Positions 6,497 through 14,037 are shown, counted from the first letter of the stretch. The stretch is 38,397 bases of DNA from Gemmatimonadota bacterium (GCA_039715185.1 JBDLIA010000025.1:1-38397); one strand, 5' to 3'. The notes: a model not told the origin generated them from the sequence alone. Numbers and translations are program-made.

Positions 6497-7048
6497 TCAG
6501 CCGGCCCCCACCCAGTACGGCTGACCGTGGACCTCGCGCCGGATCAGCTCGCCCCCCTCCATGATGCGGCGGCGCAGCGCCAGCAGCGTTCTGGATATCG
6601 CGAGGTCGGGATCGAACAGAACGATCCCCTCCAGGGCGACGTCCGCCCACAGGGCCGAAATCGCCGCGCCGGCGTGCGGCAGGTGCGAGAAGTGGGCGTC
6701 GACCCGCCGGCCTTCCCACGCGAGGGGCTCCGCGTCCCACCTCCGGTACAGCGAGCGGTCGATTGCGGTCTGCTCGCCCACCACCACGAGCACATCCAGA
6801 TCGGAGTCTTCCGTCGCGTCGCCCCGTGCCCAGGATCCGAACGCGACGACCCCGAGCGGTGTGCTGTCGAGCACCTCGGTGGAGCGCCCGAGAACCACGC
6901 CTCCCGGGCCGAACGACTGCGCCGCGGGAGACTCGAGCCGACCCGCGCAATGGGCGTTCAGCGACACACCGGCTTTCTCGGCCTCTGCGCGGAGTCGCGC
7001 GTGCAGCCGAGGGGCGATACGCAGCACGAACCGGCCCGATGGCATCAC
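6497..7048 (-). CDS. Ribbon-helix-helix/minimal nucleotidyltransferase fusion (MNT antitoxin)
   Basis: A 183-residue protein with two parts. Residues about 5-38 (GRFVLRIAPRLHARLRAEAE then AGVSLNAHCAGRL) are a HicB/Arc-like ribbon-helix-helix. Residues about 60-180 are a minimal nucleotidyltransferase, with G71-S72 and the metal aspartates D83 and D85 in GSWARGDATEDSDLDVLVV. Most MNT antitoxins lack a DNA-binding domain; here one is fused, so the antitoxin could repress its own operon directly. The start is GTG at 7048 or the adjacent ATG at 7045; AGAGAG lies six bases before the GTG. The HEPN gene follows without a gap. Confidence 0.88.
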   Translation of the reverse strand: MMPSGRFVLRIAPRLHARLRAEAEKAGVSLNAHCAGRLESPAAQSFGPGGVVLGRSTEVLDSTPLGVVAFGSWARGDATEDSDLDVLVVVGEQTAIDRSLYRRWDAEPLAWEGRRVDAHFSHLPHAGAAISALWADVALEGIVLFDPDLAISRTLLALRRRIMEGGELIRREVHGQPYWVGAG

Positions 7049-7060
7049 GGCGTGCTCTCT

Positions 7061-7091
7061 GATAGTATCATTTGCATTTCAAATAGTATCA
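7061..7091. promoter_or_regulatory. Direct-repeat operator ahead of the RHH-MNT gene
   Basis: ATAGTATCA occurs at 7062-7070 and 7083-7091, exactly 21 bases apart (two helical turns), around the inverted repeat ATTTG-CATTT-CAAAT (7070-7084). This AT-rich island is the only one nearby and sits 13 bases upstream of the GTG. The spacing is what ribbon-helix-helix dimers bound side by side would need, so autorepression is likely. Confidence 0.6.
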
Positions 7092-7185
7092 CTGTCGACG
7101 CGACCACGTCAACGCGCCTCGGCCCAGCGCCGCCTGTAACAGCAGGACCTCTCCACTCGTCCCACGGTGTACAAGGAGTGCATCG

Positions 7186-8019
7186 ATGAGCAAGACGATT
7201 CTGGTCCTGGGCGGCGGCGGTACCAAGGGCATCGCCCACGTGGGCGCATGGCGCGCCATCGAGGAAGCCGGCCTCGCGGTCGACGAGGTCGTGGGCACCA
7301 GCATCGGCTCCCTCATAGGCTCGCTGATCGCCCACCGCATGCCGCTCGACGAGATGGAGCGCCGCGCGCGCCTGCTCCGCAAGGAGCAGATCATCGGCAT
7401 CAACCGCTGGGCGCTCCTGTTCAACGGCATCCGCCAGGCGTCGGTGTTCCGCGACGACCCCTTCCGGGGCTACCTGGCCGAGGTGCTGCCCGCCGAGCGC
7501 TTCGAGGAGTTGCCCATCCCGCTCGCCGTGAACGCCGTGGATCTGGAGACGGGTCTCGCCGAGTGGTTTGGCGCGGACGGCCGCCACGACGTAACGCTGG
7601 CCGAGGCCATCTACGCTTCGAGCGCTCTGCCGCCGTTCTTCCCCCCGGCGACGATCGGCGGCCGGCTTTTCGTCGACGGCGGAGTCCGCGAGGTTCTTGC
7701 TCTGTCGCGAGCCAAGGAGCGTGGCGCGGACCTGGTGATCGCGATCGACGTGGGCGCGGGCCCCGTGAAGGACGCCCTCGACGTCGTGTCGAAGGGCATG
7801 ATCGCCATCCAGCACCGGGTCAACGACATCGTGACCTACACGCGCCGCCAGGCGCGCCTGCAGCTCTGGTCGGGTGCCCGGCTGGTGTACGTGCGGCCGC
7901 GCCTCGACGGCTACTCGACTTTCGACTTCGACTCGACCGACTACTTCCTGGAAGAGGGCTACCGGGCGACATGTGAGGTGCTGAAGCGCCAGGGCATGGG
8001 GAGAAGGGCGGCCGGGTAG
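7186..8019 (+). CDS. Patatin-like phospholipase
   Basis: A 277-residue serine lipid acyl hydrolase without a signal peptide, so probably cytoplasmic. The oxyanion loop GGGGTKG is at residues 9-15, the nucleophile is S39 in GTSIG, and the dyad aspartate is D164 in LFVDGGV. SSALPPFFPP is another patatin landmark. It is a stand-alone domain of about 280 residues, like bacterial RssA-type proteins. AAGGAG lies nine bases before the ATG. Its last 61 bases overlap the 3' end of the convergent DUF2007-like gene. Possible roles are membrane phospholipid turnover or stress response; no partner genes define it. Confidence 0.93.
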   Translation: MSKTILVLGGGGTKGIAHVGAWRAIEEAGLAVDEVVGTSIGSLIGSLIAHRMPLDEMERRARLLRKEQIIGINRWALLFNGIRQASVFRDDPFRGYLAEVLPAERFEELPIPLAVNAVDLETGLAEWFGADGRHDVTLAEAIYASSALPPFFPPATIGGRLFVDGGVREVLALSRAKERGADLVIAIDVGAGPVKDALDVVSKGMIAIQHRVNDIVTYTRRQARLQLWSGARLVYVRPRLDGYSTFDFDSTDYFLEEGYRATCEVLKRQGMGRRAAG

Positions 8020-8258
8020 CTCGACTGCGAGACGTCGATACGCGCGGCGAGCAGTACCTGCACGGCGCGCGCATGATCGTCCGAGCGGACCCACAGACGA
8101 GCGGGAGACGCCGTGGACATGCCGACATGGGTGCTGCCGGCGTCGTTGATCTCCAACATCGCGTCGATCCCACCATCCCTGAGGAAGCCCTCGGCCATCT
8201 CCGCCTCGTGGCGGTAGGAAAACTCGGCGACCACCTTTGGGCTGTCGTTCGTGTCCAT
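7959..8258 (-). CDS. DUF2007-like putative signal-transducing protein
   Basis: A 99-residue protein. The first 75 residues (VVAEFSYRHEAEMAEGFLRD then GIDAMLEIN, LWVRSDDHARAVQVL) match the small alpha/beta fold of DUF2007-type proteins, which are predicted to be PII-like regulators. The last 20 residues read through the end of the patatin gene on the opposite strand and look unrelated to the family. The original stop may therefore have been lost. The start is ATG (complement of 8256-8258). No ligand or partner is known. Confidence 0.7.
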   Translation of the reverse strand: MDTNDSPKVVAEFSYRHEAEMAEGFLRDGGIDAMLEINDAGSTHVGMSTASPARLWVRSDDHARAVQVLLAARIDVSQSSYPAALLPMPWRFSTSHVAR

Positions 8259-8326
8259 GCTCAGGATCGGAATTCGGGGACTGGTGTCCTAACTCTGCGA
8301 GGAACCCGGCTACGGAAGGTAATCGT

Positions 8327-9748
8327 GTGAAACGTTCGGGTCAGGTCGTACGATTCGGACCGTTCGAGTTCGACTTCGACGAGCGGGTCCTGCGGCGCGA
8401 TGGGGAGCCCGTGCCCCTACAGCCGCAGCCGACGGAGGTGCTCGCTGCCCTTCTGGACAAGCCGGGGCGATTGGTCCCGCGCGCCGAGCTTCAGGAGGCC
8501 GTCTGGCGGTACCGCAGCGCCTCGCTCGACCCGGGACTCAATTTCCTCGTGCGCCAGGTGCGGCGGGGCTTGGGAGACCGCGCCAACCCTGCCGTGTACG
8601 TGGAAACCGTCCACCGCCGCGGCTACCGGTTCATCGCCCCGGTGGAATCGGCCGGCGCGTCGAGCCACGCCTCGTCTCCCTCCAACCGTTCGAGGGCCGT
8701 GTTTGGGTCAGCCGCGGCAGTCCTGGTGGTCCTTGCCGGTGCCTGGGCGGGTTGGGGTCACTGGAACAGAGGCGTGGCGGGCGAACTGAGCGGGGCGACA
8801 CTCCAGGAGCCGACCCGCACCACCTTCGAGGCGGCACGCTGGCTCTATGAGCAGGGCGAGTTCGCGCGCAGCCTCGTTCGCCTGGATTCCGTGCGCATGG
8901 CGGAGCCGACCTTCGGGGAGGCCTGGTCACTGACCGCGCGCGCCCGCATCCAACTCGACGAGCTCGAAGCCGCGCGATCCGCCGCCGAGCGGGCGATCGC
9001 GATCGATGACGAAGACGCCGCGGCATACGATGCGCTTGGCGTCGCCCTGTTCTACCTCAGCCGAGGCGCGCTCGCCCTTCGGGCCTTCGAGCGCGCCGTC
9101 GAACTCAAGCCTCGAACCGCGCGCTACCGGCAGTGGTACGCCCAGACGCTCGCGAACGCGCTCCGCTTCGACGAGGCGATCTTCCAGTTGGAGGAGGCTC
9201 GCCGAGTCGATCCCGTGGCAAACCTCGTCGGGGTCGACCTGGCCGGGGTCTACCTGGCTGCGGGTCGCTACCAGGACGCCCTGGCCTTCTGCTCCGCCTC
9301 CCTGGAGCTGGCGCCGGACGGAGAGCGCTGGGCCCGGGACTGCCTCATGTCCGCCCACTATTTCCTGGGCGAATCCGGCCAAGCGCTAGGGCAGTCGCGC
9401 GGCCTCATGCGCCTCGAGGGGGCCACCGACGCCGAGGTGGCCGGGACGCGGAGCATGCCCGCGTACTTCTCGTGGGACCTGGCGAGAATCGACCGGGCAC
9501 GAGAGGAGGGAGCGGGGTTCAACCCGTTTACCCGCGCGCGCGCCACGGCCCGGCTCCGGGACCGCAGGGCGACCCTGGACGGGCTCCAGCGTCTCGGCGC
9601 CGACCGCGATCCCGGTCTCCAGTGGGCGCCGAGGGACGCGTGGTTCCGTTTTCTGCACGGCGACCCTGAGTTCGAAGCCATCCTTCGCGAAGCAGGCCTT
9701 CCGGTGCCGCGGCCCGAGTCCCACCCCCGGACGTTGGCTCGTCAGTGA
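8327..9748 (+). CDS. Membrane-bound winged-helix regulator with TPR sensor domain (CadC-like)
   Basis: A 473-residue one-component regulator. Residues about 5-105 are an OmpR/CadC-type winged helix (VRFGPFEFDFDERVLRRDGE, with RRGYRFIAPVE as the wing). One transmembrane segment follows (about 123-145, AVFGSAAAVLVVLAGAWAGW). The rest is a periplasmic array of TPR helices (for example AAYDALGVALFYLSRGALAL and YRQWYAQTLANALRFDEAIF). The GTG start has GGAAGG seven bases upstream; the open frame further upstream belongs to other genes. Such proteins bind DNA while membrane-tethered. Likely targets are nearby genes, perhaps the convergent MBL-fold gene, but no binding site was identified. Confidence 0.88.
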   Translation: MKRSGQVVRFGPFEFDFDERVLRRDGEPVPLQPQPTEVLAALLDKPGRLVPRAELQEAVWRYRSASLDPGLNFLVRQVRRGLGDRANPAVYVETVHRRGYRFIAPVESAGASSHASSPSNRSRAVFGSAAAVLVVLAGAWAGWGHWNRGVAGELSGATLQEPTRTTFEAARWLYEQGEFARSLVRLDSVRMAEPTFGEAWSLTARARIQLDELEAARSAAERAIAIDDEDAAAYDALGVALFYLSRGALALRAFERAVELKPRTARYRQWYAQTLANALRFDEAIFQLEEARRVDPVANLVGVDLAGVYLAAGRYQDALAFCSASLELAPDGERWARDCLMSAHYFLGESGQALGQSRGLMRLEGATDAEVAGTRSMPAYFSWDLARIDRAREEGAGFNPFTRARATARLRDRRATLDGLQRLGADRDPGLQWAPRDAWFRFLHGDPEFEAILREAGLPVPRPESHPRTLARQ

Positions 9749-11283
9749 CTTCCTGAGTCGATCAAGGCCTCCAGCTCCGCCATGGGCATCGTGTAGCGAT
9801 GAGCCCGGACCAGGGTCGTCGCGTTGGGTACCGCCGACTTGAGGGCTCTCAGATTCGCGACCGCCAGGTCGTGGTAGTAAGCCCCCACCGTCGGAGGAAT
9901 CGCCTCCGGGTTGAATTCGAACAGGTCGGCGGTAAAGACGATCCCCTCTTTGGGGAGGTACGCCACGTACATGTCATCGGCGTGACCCACGGGACCGATG
10001 TTGATGATCTCCAGGCGCGTCGTCCCGTCGTCGAACACGTGCCGATCGTCGACGATCTGGAAGACGGGCTCGCGCGGGTCCAGGCTCTGCGCGTCCGGAT
10101 CCAGATCGAAACGGGCGCGCGCAAGTTGGTCGAAGTATGCGCGGTTGCGTGCGGTCGTCATGATGGGGATCCCGGCCTTCACGAAGGCCCGCATCCCGGC
10201 CACATGCTGGTCGTGGTGGTGGGTCGGGATCCCGACCCGGATCGGCTTCTCTCCAACCACCTCGCGGATCTTCTCCAGGACGTCGAAGGGGAGGCCGACC
10301 ACGACGACCTCGCTCTCGAACTCGACGATCATCGTTTGAGTGGGCCCGTAGATGTGGACGTTGCCCGTGAGTGAGCGGAGCCTGCGGCCGGGGAAGGGCG
10401 TGTTTCTGATGATCTCGTAGCCCGGAGGCGGCGAGTAGACGCTGTCGGAGATCGCGGCCGACAGGTCGTACTCGTCGTACTGGTAGTCGTAGAACGTCTC
10501 TTTGTCCGAGCCAGCCGTGAATCTCCCGGGCACGTCTTGTCCGGCGACGGTGTGGTACCCGGTGATTCGCACTCGTTGAACGATGTCACCCCGCCGCGCG
10601 TCGACGGCCGGCCGCTCCAGCCCTACGAGGTGGCCGGTGTCCGACCTGAACAGGAAGATCCGGTAGCCGGAGAGCCCGGTCGCGTAGTGGATGCGGTCGA
10701 CGGGGTGACCATCCAGCGTACCCTCGCCGACCCACGTCAGCTGGTCCCGATTCGCGGCAAGCTCCGCCACGATGAGATGGGGGACGTAGAACCTCGCCGA
10801 GCCCGCAATGGAGGCCGGCGCGAATCCGCTCGTGGACTTCCTGATCTTGGGGAAGTACAAGAACCGGCTGTCCGGTGTGTAGATGAAGGTGAAGTTCGAA
10901 TTGCTGCCGTTCAGCGTGCTGTTGATGTCGGCGTTGTCGAAGCGCGATCCGTATGAATAGCGATCCGCCTTCTTCTGGATCGTGATATCGAGATGACGGG
11001 TGATATGCGGTGGGGAGCCGTTGGGGCTCGGGTTCTCGCCCGCGTATGCCGTCGAGTACGGACCGGAGAGTCGGACCCGCACCTGATCGAGGTCCGACAG
11101 TAAGCTCTCACCGCCCTGAGCGGCGATCGCGCGGTCCAGCACCTGTTTCGTCCTGAACGCGTCTCGCAGGGTGGCTGGGTCCTGCGCGCGAATTGGGCTA
11201 GCACCGCACAGGTTTGCGGCGCTCAGAGCAAGAGCCGCCCCCACGGTGTGCAATGCGTATCTCCGCCTCCGGCATCTTCTCAT
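9742..11283 (-). CDS. Secreted metallo-beta-lactamase-fold hydrolase
   Basis: A 513-residue exported protein. A basic start (MRRCRRRR) and hydrophobic core (TVGAALALSAANLCGA) give a signal peptide cut near IRAQ. Residues about 35-300 are a strand-rich domain of unknown function. The C-terminal MBL domain has the zinc motif THHHDQHVAG, then GPVGHADDM and FTADLFEF. The layout recalls the SoxH/quinoprotein-relay MBL proteins. ATG at 11283 is preferred over the GTG at 11289, because GGAGG lies five bases before the ATG but abuts the GTG. Its 3' end overlaps the convergent TPR regulator by seven bases. The substrate is unknown. Confidence 0.85.
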   Translation of the reverse strand: MRRCRRRRYALHTVGAALALSAANLCGASPIRAQDPATLRDAFRTKQVLDRAIAAQGGESLLSDLDQVRVRLSGPYSTAYAGENPSPNGSPPHITRHLDITIQKKADRYSYGSRFDNADINSTLNGSNSNFTFIYTPDSRFLYFPKIRKSTSGFAPASIAGSARFYVPHLIVAELAANRDQLTWVGEGTLDGHPVDRIHYATGLSGYRIFLFRSDTGHLVGLERPAVDARRGDIVQRVRITGYHTVAGQDVPGRFTAGSDKETFYDYQYDEYDLSAAISDSVYSPPPGYEIIRNTPFPGRRLRSLTGNVHIYGPTQTMIVEFESEVVVVGLPFDVLEKIREVVGEKPIRVGIPTHHHDQHVAGMRAFVKAGIPIMTTARNRAYFDQLARARFDLDPDAQSLDPREPVFQIVDDRHVFDDGTTRLEIINIGPVGHADDMYVAYLPKEGIVFTADLFEFNPEAIPPTVGAYYHDLAVANLRALKSAVPNATTLVRAHRYTMPMAELEALIDSGSH

Positions 11284-11343
11284 CTGCACCTCCGTTCGGA
11301 CCGACTCGACCGCATCGCCTTGCGTGCCACGGGCGCGCTACGC

Positions 11344-11376
11344 GAACAGTTACGGGCGTTGCGTGAACAGTTACGG
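11344..11376. repeat. Direct repeat GAACAGTTACGG, 21-bp period
   Basis: GAACAGTTACGG occurs exactly at 11344-11355 and 11365-11376. Each copy holds the small dyad AAC-A-GTT. The pair lies about 60 bases upstream of the MBL-fold gene on the opposite strand, a fitting place for a regulator bound on one face of the helix. Confidence 0.5.
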
Positions 11377-11467
11377 CCCACGATGCCCTCGCGGCGGTGC
11401 CGGACAAATGAGAGGCTTCTGAGAGGGTGCTTAGAGACGGATTGCGGCCTATAACTGCATACAGAAC

Positions 11468-11578
11468 ATGGACATGACCCCCGACGATGTCGGGAAGCCG
11501 ATGGAGGACATCTTCGCGGACTTCGACCGGCTCGTCGTGCCTGCCACGGGTCGGTCGATTGAGTCTCGTGTAGTCTAA
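11468..11578 (+). pseudogene. Truncated 5' fragment of a PLP-dependent decarboxylase
   Basis: The frame encodes MDMTPDDVGKPMEDIFADFD and then RLVVPATG before running into unrelated sequence and a TAA. It matches the N-terminal region of the intact decarboxylase downstream (MSPADF, then EPLEDILADFDRLVVPAT). About 70 residues are deleted between the start and the shared block. The shared block of some 50 bases (11499-11548 against about 12405-12454) differs at only three positions. So a second decarboxylase copy was broken here, with the VapBC genes now between fragment and intact gene. Confidence 0.8.
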
Positions 11579-11580
11579 GT

Positions 11581-11593
11581 GTACTTTGAGTAC
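11581..11593. promoter_or_regulatory. Palindrome abutting the antitoxin start
   Basis: GTACT-TTG-AGTAC is a perfect inverted repeat ending on the base before the antitoxin ATG, with a TAGTCT -10-like box ten bases ahead (11571-11576). There is no ribosome binding site, so the transcript may be leaderless. The palindrome is a likely autoregulatory operator. Confidence 0.5.
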
Positions 11594-11827
11594 ATGGCCG
11601 TCAAGACAATCACCATCGACATGCCCGCTTACGATGCCCTCAAGAGGCGCAAGCGCCCGGGGCAGTCGTTCTCGGACGTCATCAAGGAGCACTTCACGCG
11701 AGGGGTCACGGGAGCCGAGTTGCTGCGCGCCCTGGTTGATCTCCCGGTCGACGCCTCCGCTCTCGATGCCGCCGACGAACTGGTGCGGGGCCGGGCGTCC
11801 GATCAGGCGACGGCGCCCGAGCTGTGA
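11594..11827 (+). CDS. VapB-type antitoxin (DUF217-like)
   Basis: A 77-residue protein. The N-terminal strand KTITIDMPAYDALKRRKRPG and QSFSDVIKEHF resemble DUF217-type ribbon-helix-helix antitoxins. The C-terminal half (ELLRALVDLPVDASALDAAD) is the toxin-binding helix region. ATG at 11594 is preferred to the GTG at 11579, since the operator palindrome would otherwise be inside the gene and the family begins at this methionine. The last bases overlap the toxin start (GTGA). It should bind and inhibit the PIN toxin and repress the operon. Confidence 0.85.
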   Translation: MAVKTITIDMPAYDALKRRKRPGQSFSDVIKEHFTRGVTGAELLRALVDLPVDASALDAADELVRGRASDQATAPEL

Positions 11828-12228
11828 CCCACCTCGATACCTCCTACCTGATCGACCTTCTTCGAGAGAACGGACGCGGGATCGAGGGTCCGGCTACCCG
11901 AGCGCTCGAGGAACTCTCGGAGGACGAGTTGGGCGTCTCGGTTCACGTTGCGTGCGAGCTCCACGCGGGCGCCGCTCAGTCCGCGGACCCGCAGCGAGAG
12001 CACGGACGGGTCGAGGCGCTCTTGTCGGCCCTGTGGCGGGCTGAGCCAGGTGAGGCGTTCCCTATCGCGTATGGGAGAACGCTCGCGAAGCTTCGTCGGC
12101 GGGGTGAGACCGTGTCCACCACGGACCTTCTCATCGCGACCGCGGCGCTCGTCGACGGAGCCGCGCTCGTAACGCGCAACGTGCGAGACTTCGAACGGAT
12201 CCCGGGCCTCACGGTGATCTCATACTGA
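11824..12228 (+). CDS. vapC: VapC-type PIN-domain toxin
   Basis: A 134-residue PIN-domain ribonuclease. The acidic metal-binding residues are seen in order: D5 in HLDTSYLIDLL, E in ACELHAG, D in STTDLLIATAAL and D in TRNVRDFERIPGL. All four are present and the length is normal, so it should be active. VapC enzymes usually cleave tRNA or rRNA; the target here is unknown. The GTG start overlaps the antitoxin stop. The pair sits between a broken and an intact decarboxylase, so it probably arrived by an insertion linked to that duplication. Confidence 0.93.
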   Translation: MTHLDTSYLIDLLRENGRGIEGPATRALEELSEDELGVSVHVACELHAGAAQSADPQREHGRVEALLSALWRAEPGEAFPIAYGRTLAKLRRRGETVSTTDLLIATAALVDGAALVTRNVRDFERIPGLTVISY

Positions 12229-12248
12229 CGGGTTTGCCCACGCCCGAC

Positions 12249-13727
12249 ATGTCCCCCGCCGACTTCCGTCGCCACGCCCGCGCGGTCGTCGATCGGATCG
12301 CCGACTACCTGGCAAACGTGGACGGTCTGCCGGTGCTGGCGCCGGTGCGGCCGGGCGAATTCCGGGCCCAGGTCGCCGCGTCGATGCCCACCGACGGCGA
12401 GCCGCTGGAGGACATCCTCGCGGACTTCGACCGGCTCGTCGTGCCCGCCACTACGCACTGGAGCCACCCCGCGTTCTTCGCCTACTTCTCGAGCAGCGGC
12501 TCGGGCGCGGGGATCCTGGGGGAGATGCTGGCCGCGGCGCTCAACGTGAACGCCATGCTGTGGCGCACGGGGCCGGCGGCGACCGAGCTGGAGGACGCCT
12601 GCCTGGACTGGATCCGCCAGGCGCTGGGGCTGCCGGCGACCTTCGCGGGCGAGATCACCGACACCGCCTCGACGTCCATCCTCTACGCGCTGGCGGCGGC
12701 CCGCGACGCGGCCATGCCCGAAGCTCGCGCGGGGGGCATGGCGGGGCTGCCGCCGGGCCGCATCTATTGCAGCGCCGAGACGCACTCGGCCACGCACAAG
12801 GCCGCGGCGACGCTGGGGCTGGGCCTGGACGGCGTCCGGCACGTGGCGCTGGACGACGCCTTCCGCATGGACCCGCGCGCGCTCCGGGAGGCGATCCGGG
12901 AGGACAGGGCGGCGGGGCGCGTACCGGTCGCGGTGGTGGCCACGGCCGGATCCACCGGTACGGCGGCGATCGACCCGCTGCGCGACATCGCCGGGGTGTG
13001 CGCGGACGAGGGCGTGTGGCTGCACGTCGACGCCGCGTACGGCGGCTCGGCGGCGCTGGTGCCCGGCATGGAATGGGTGCTGGACGGCGCGGAGCTGGCC
13101 GACTCGATCGTGGTGAACCCGCACAAGTGGATGTTCGTGCCGCTGGACTGCTCGGCGCTGCTGGTGCGCGACCGCTCGCGGCTGGCGCGGGCGTTCTCGC
13201 TCACCGCCGCGTTTCTCACCGTGCCTTACGACGAGGCAGGCGCGGCCAACCTCATGGACTACGGCATCTCGCTGGGCCGGCGCTTCCGCGCGCTCAAGCT
13301 GTGGTTCGTGCTGCGCTACTTCGGCGCGCGCGGTTTGGCCGAGCGCATCGGCGAGCACGTCCGGCTGGCGGGTCTCTTCGAGTCATGGGTCGATGCGGCG
13401 GAGGAGTGGGAGGTGCTGGCGCCGCGCCACCTGTCGCTCGTGGTGTTTCGCTGGCGGGGCCCGGCGGGCGATGACGGGCGGCCCGAGAGCGGCGCCCGGG
13501 AGCTCAACGAGGCCAACGAGCGCATCCTGGAGCGCGTGAACGCGGGCGGGCGCGCGTTCCTGTCGCATACGGTGCTCGACGGGCTCGGCGCGGAGCCCGT
13601 GTACGCGCTCAGGCTGGCGGTCGGCAACCTGCGCACGCGCGAGGAGCACGTGCGAATCGCCTGGGAGGCGTTGGGCGGGGCCTCTAGTGTGCCGGCGCGG
13701 AAGTCCCGTGTGCACCGAGGCGCGTGA
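12249..13727 (+). CDS. PLP-dependent aromatic-L-amino-acid decarboxylase family
   Basis: A 492-residue group II decarboxylase (fold type I). The PLP lysine is in NPHKWMFVP, and HVDAAYGGSAAL supplies the cofactor-contacting aspartate. TDTASTSILYALAAARDAAM is the phosphate-binding region, and WSHPAFFAYF is typical of the family. I start at ATG 12249 (MSPADFRRHARAVVDRIADY), which matches the usual family N-terminus; a TTG at 12234 is possible and neither has a clear ribosome site. The substrate may be tryptophan, tyrosine, phenylalanine or DOPA, or a related aldehyde-forming reaction; it cannot be read from the sequence. It begins 20 bases after VapC. Confidence 0.9.
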   Translation: MSPADFRRHARAVVDRIADYLANVDGLPVLAPVRPGEFRAQVAASMPTDGEPLEDILADFDRLVVPATTHWSHPAFFAYFSSSGSGAGILGEMLAAALNVNAMLWRTGPAATELEDACLDWIRQALGLPATFAGEITDTASTSILYALAAARDAAMPEARAGGMAGLPPGRIYCSAETHSATHKAAATLGLGLDGVRHVALDDAFRMDPRALREAIREDRAAGRVPVAVVATAGSTGTAAIDPLRDIAGVCADEGVWLHVDAAYGGSAALVPGMEWVLDGAELADSIVVNPHKWMFVPLDCSALLVRDRSRLARAFSLTAAFLTVPYDEAGAANLMDYGISLGRRFRALKLWFVLRYFGARGLAERIGEHVRLAGLFESWVDAAEEWEVLAPRHLSLVVFRWRGPAGDDGRPESGARELNEANERILERVNAGGRAFLSHTVLDGLGAEPVYALRLAVGNLRTREEHVRIAWEALGGASSVPARKSRVHRGA

Positions 13728-13746
13728 TGCGCCCGCGGGGCAAGGC

Positions 13747-13787
13747 GGAACGACGCGCCGTAGCCGTAGCTACGGCAAGGAGTTCCA
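13747..13787. repeat. REP-like palindromic element
   Basis: GGAAC (13747-13751) and GTTCC (13783-13787) enclose the 14-bp perfect palindrome GCCGTAGCTACGGC (13763-13776), itself preceded by an extra CCGTAG. It lies 20 bases after the decarboxylase stop. It has the look of a dispersed extragenic palindrome, though no second copy is in the window. Confidence 0.45.
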
Positions 13788-13837
13788 ACGCAGCATCCGC
13801 GCGATGCAGCGCGCGCCGAATGCCTACGGGACTTCTG

Positions 13838-13852
13838 CAACGGTACACTAGA
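13838..13852. repeat. Shared 15-mer GCAACGGTACACTAG, copy 1
   Basis: The same 15 bases recur exactly at 26712-26726, 13 kb away and also just after the 3' end of a gene. TACACT resembles a -10 box, but no matching -35 was seen. In both places it lies in a short intergenic gap. Confidence 0.4.
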
Positions 13853-13917
13853 CGGGGTCCGAGCGCCGCGTCCCGTTGAGCACGTCCTGCGCGGCCTTCG
13901 GTCACGCCCTCAGCGTC

Positions 13918-14037
13918 GTTGCGTCTGCGGAGCAGCCGGCTTCGCCGACAGGCAGAAGGAGAGGACGCAACACGGTTCGGTGCTGCGCCCTCTCTTGCTT
14001 GCACCGAACCTCGCAAGGAGTGCCTATCCCCGCGAGG
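13918..14037. ncRNA. Three consecutive strong stem-loops (possible structured RNA)
   Basis: Hairpin 1: GTTGCGTC (13918-13925) pairs with GACGCAAC (13964-13971). Inside it TCTGC/GCAGA and CGGC-TTC-GCCG form further stems. Hairpin 2: GGTTCGGTGC (13974-13983) pairs with GCACCGAACC (14001-14010) around a 17-base loop. Hairpin 3: CCTCGC (14009-14014) pairs with GCGAGG (14032-14037). No protein frame explains this. It lies just downstream of the small minus-strand gene at 14053-14214, so it could be that gene's 3' UTR, a small RNA, or a mobile-element end. No known RNA class was recognised and the strand is undecided. Confidence 0.45.

Noticed and set aside
11579-11593. GTG start for the VapB-like antitoxin
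   Set aside because: It would place the palindromic operator inside the gene; ATG 11594 matches the family start.
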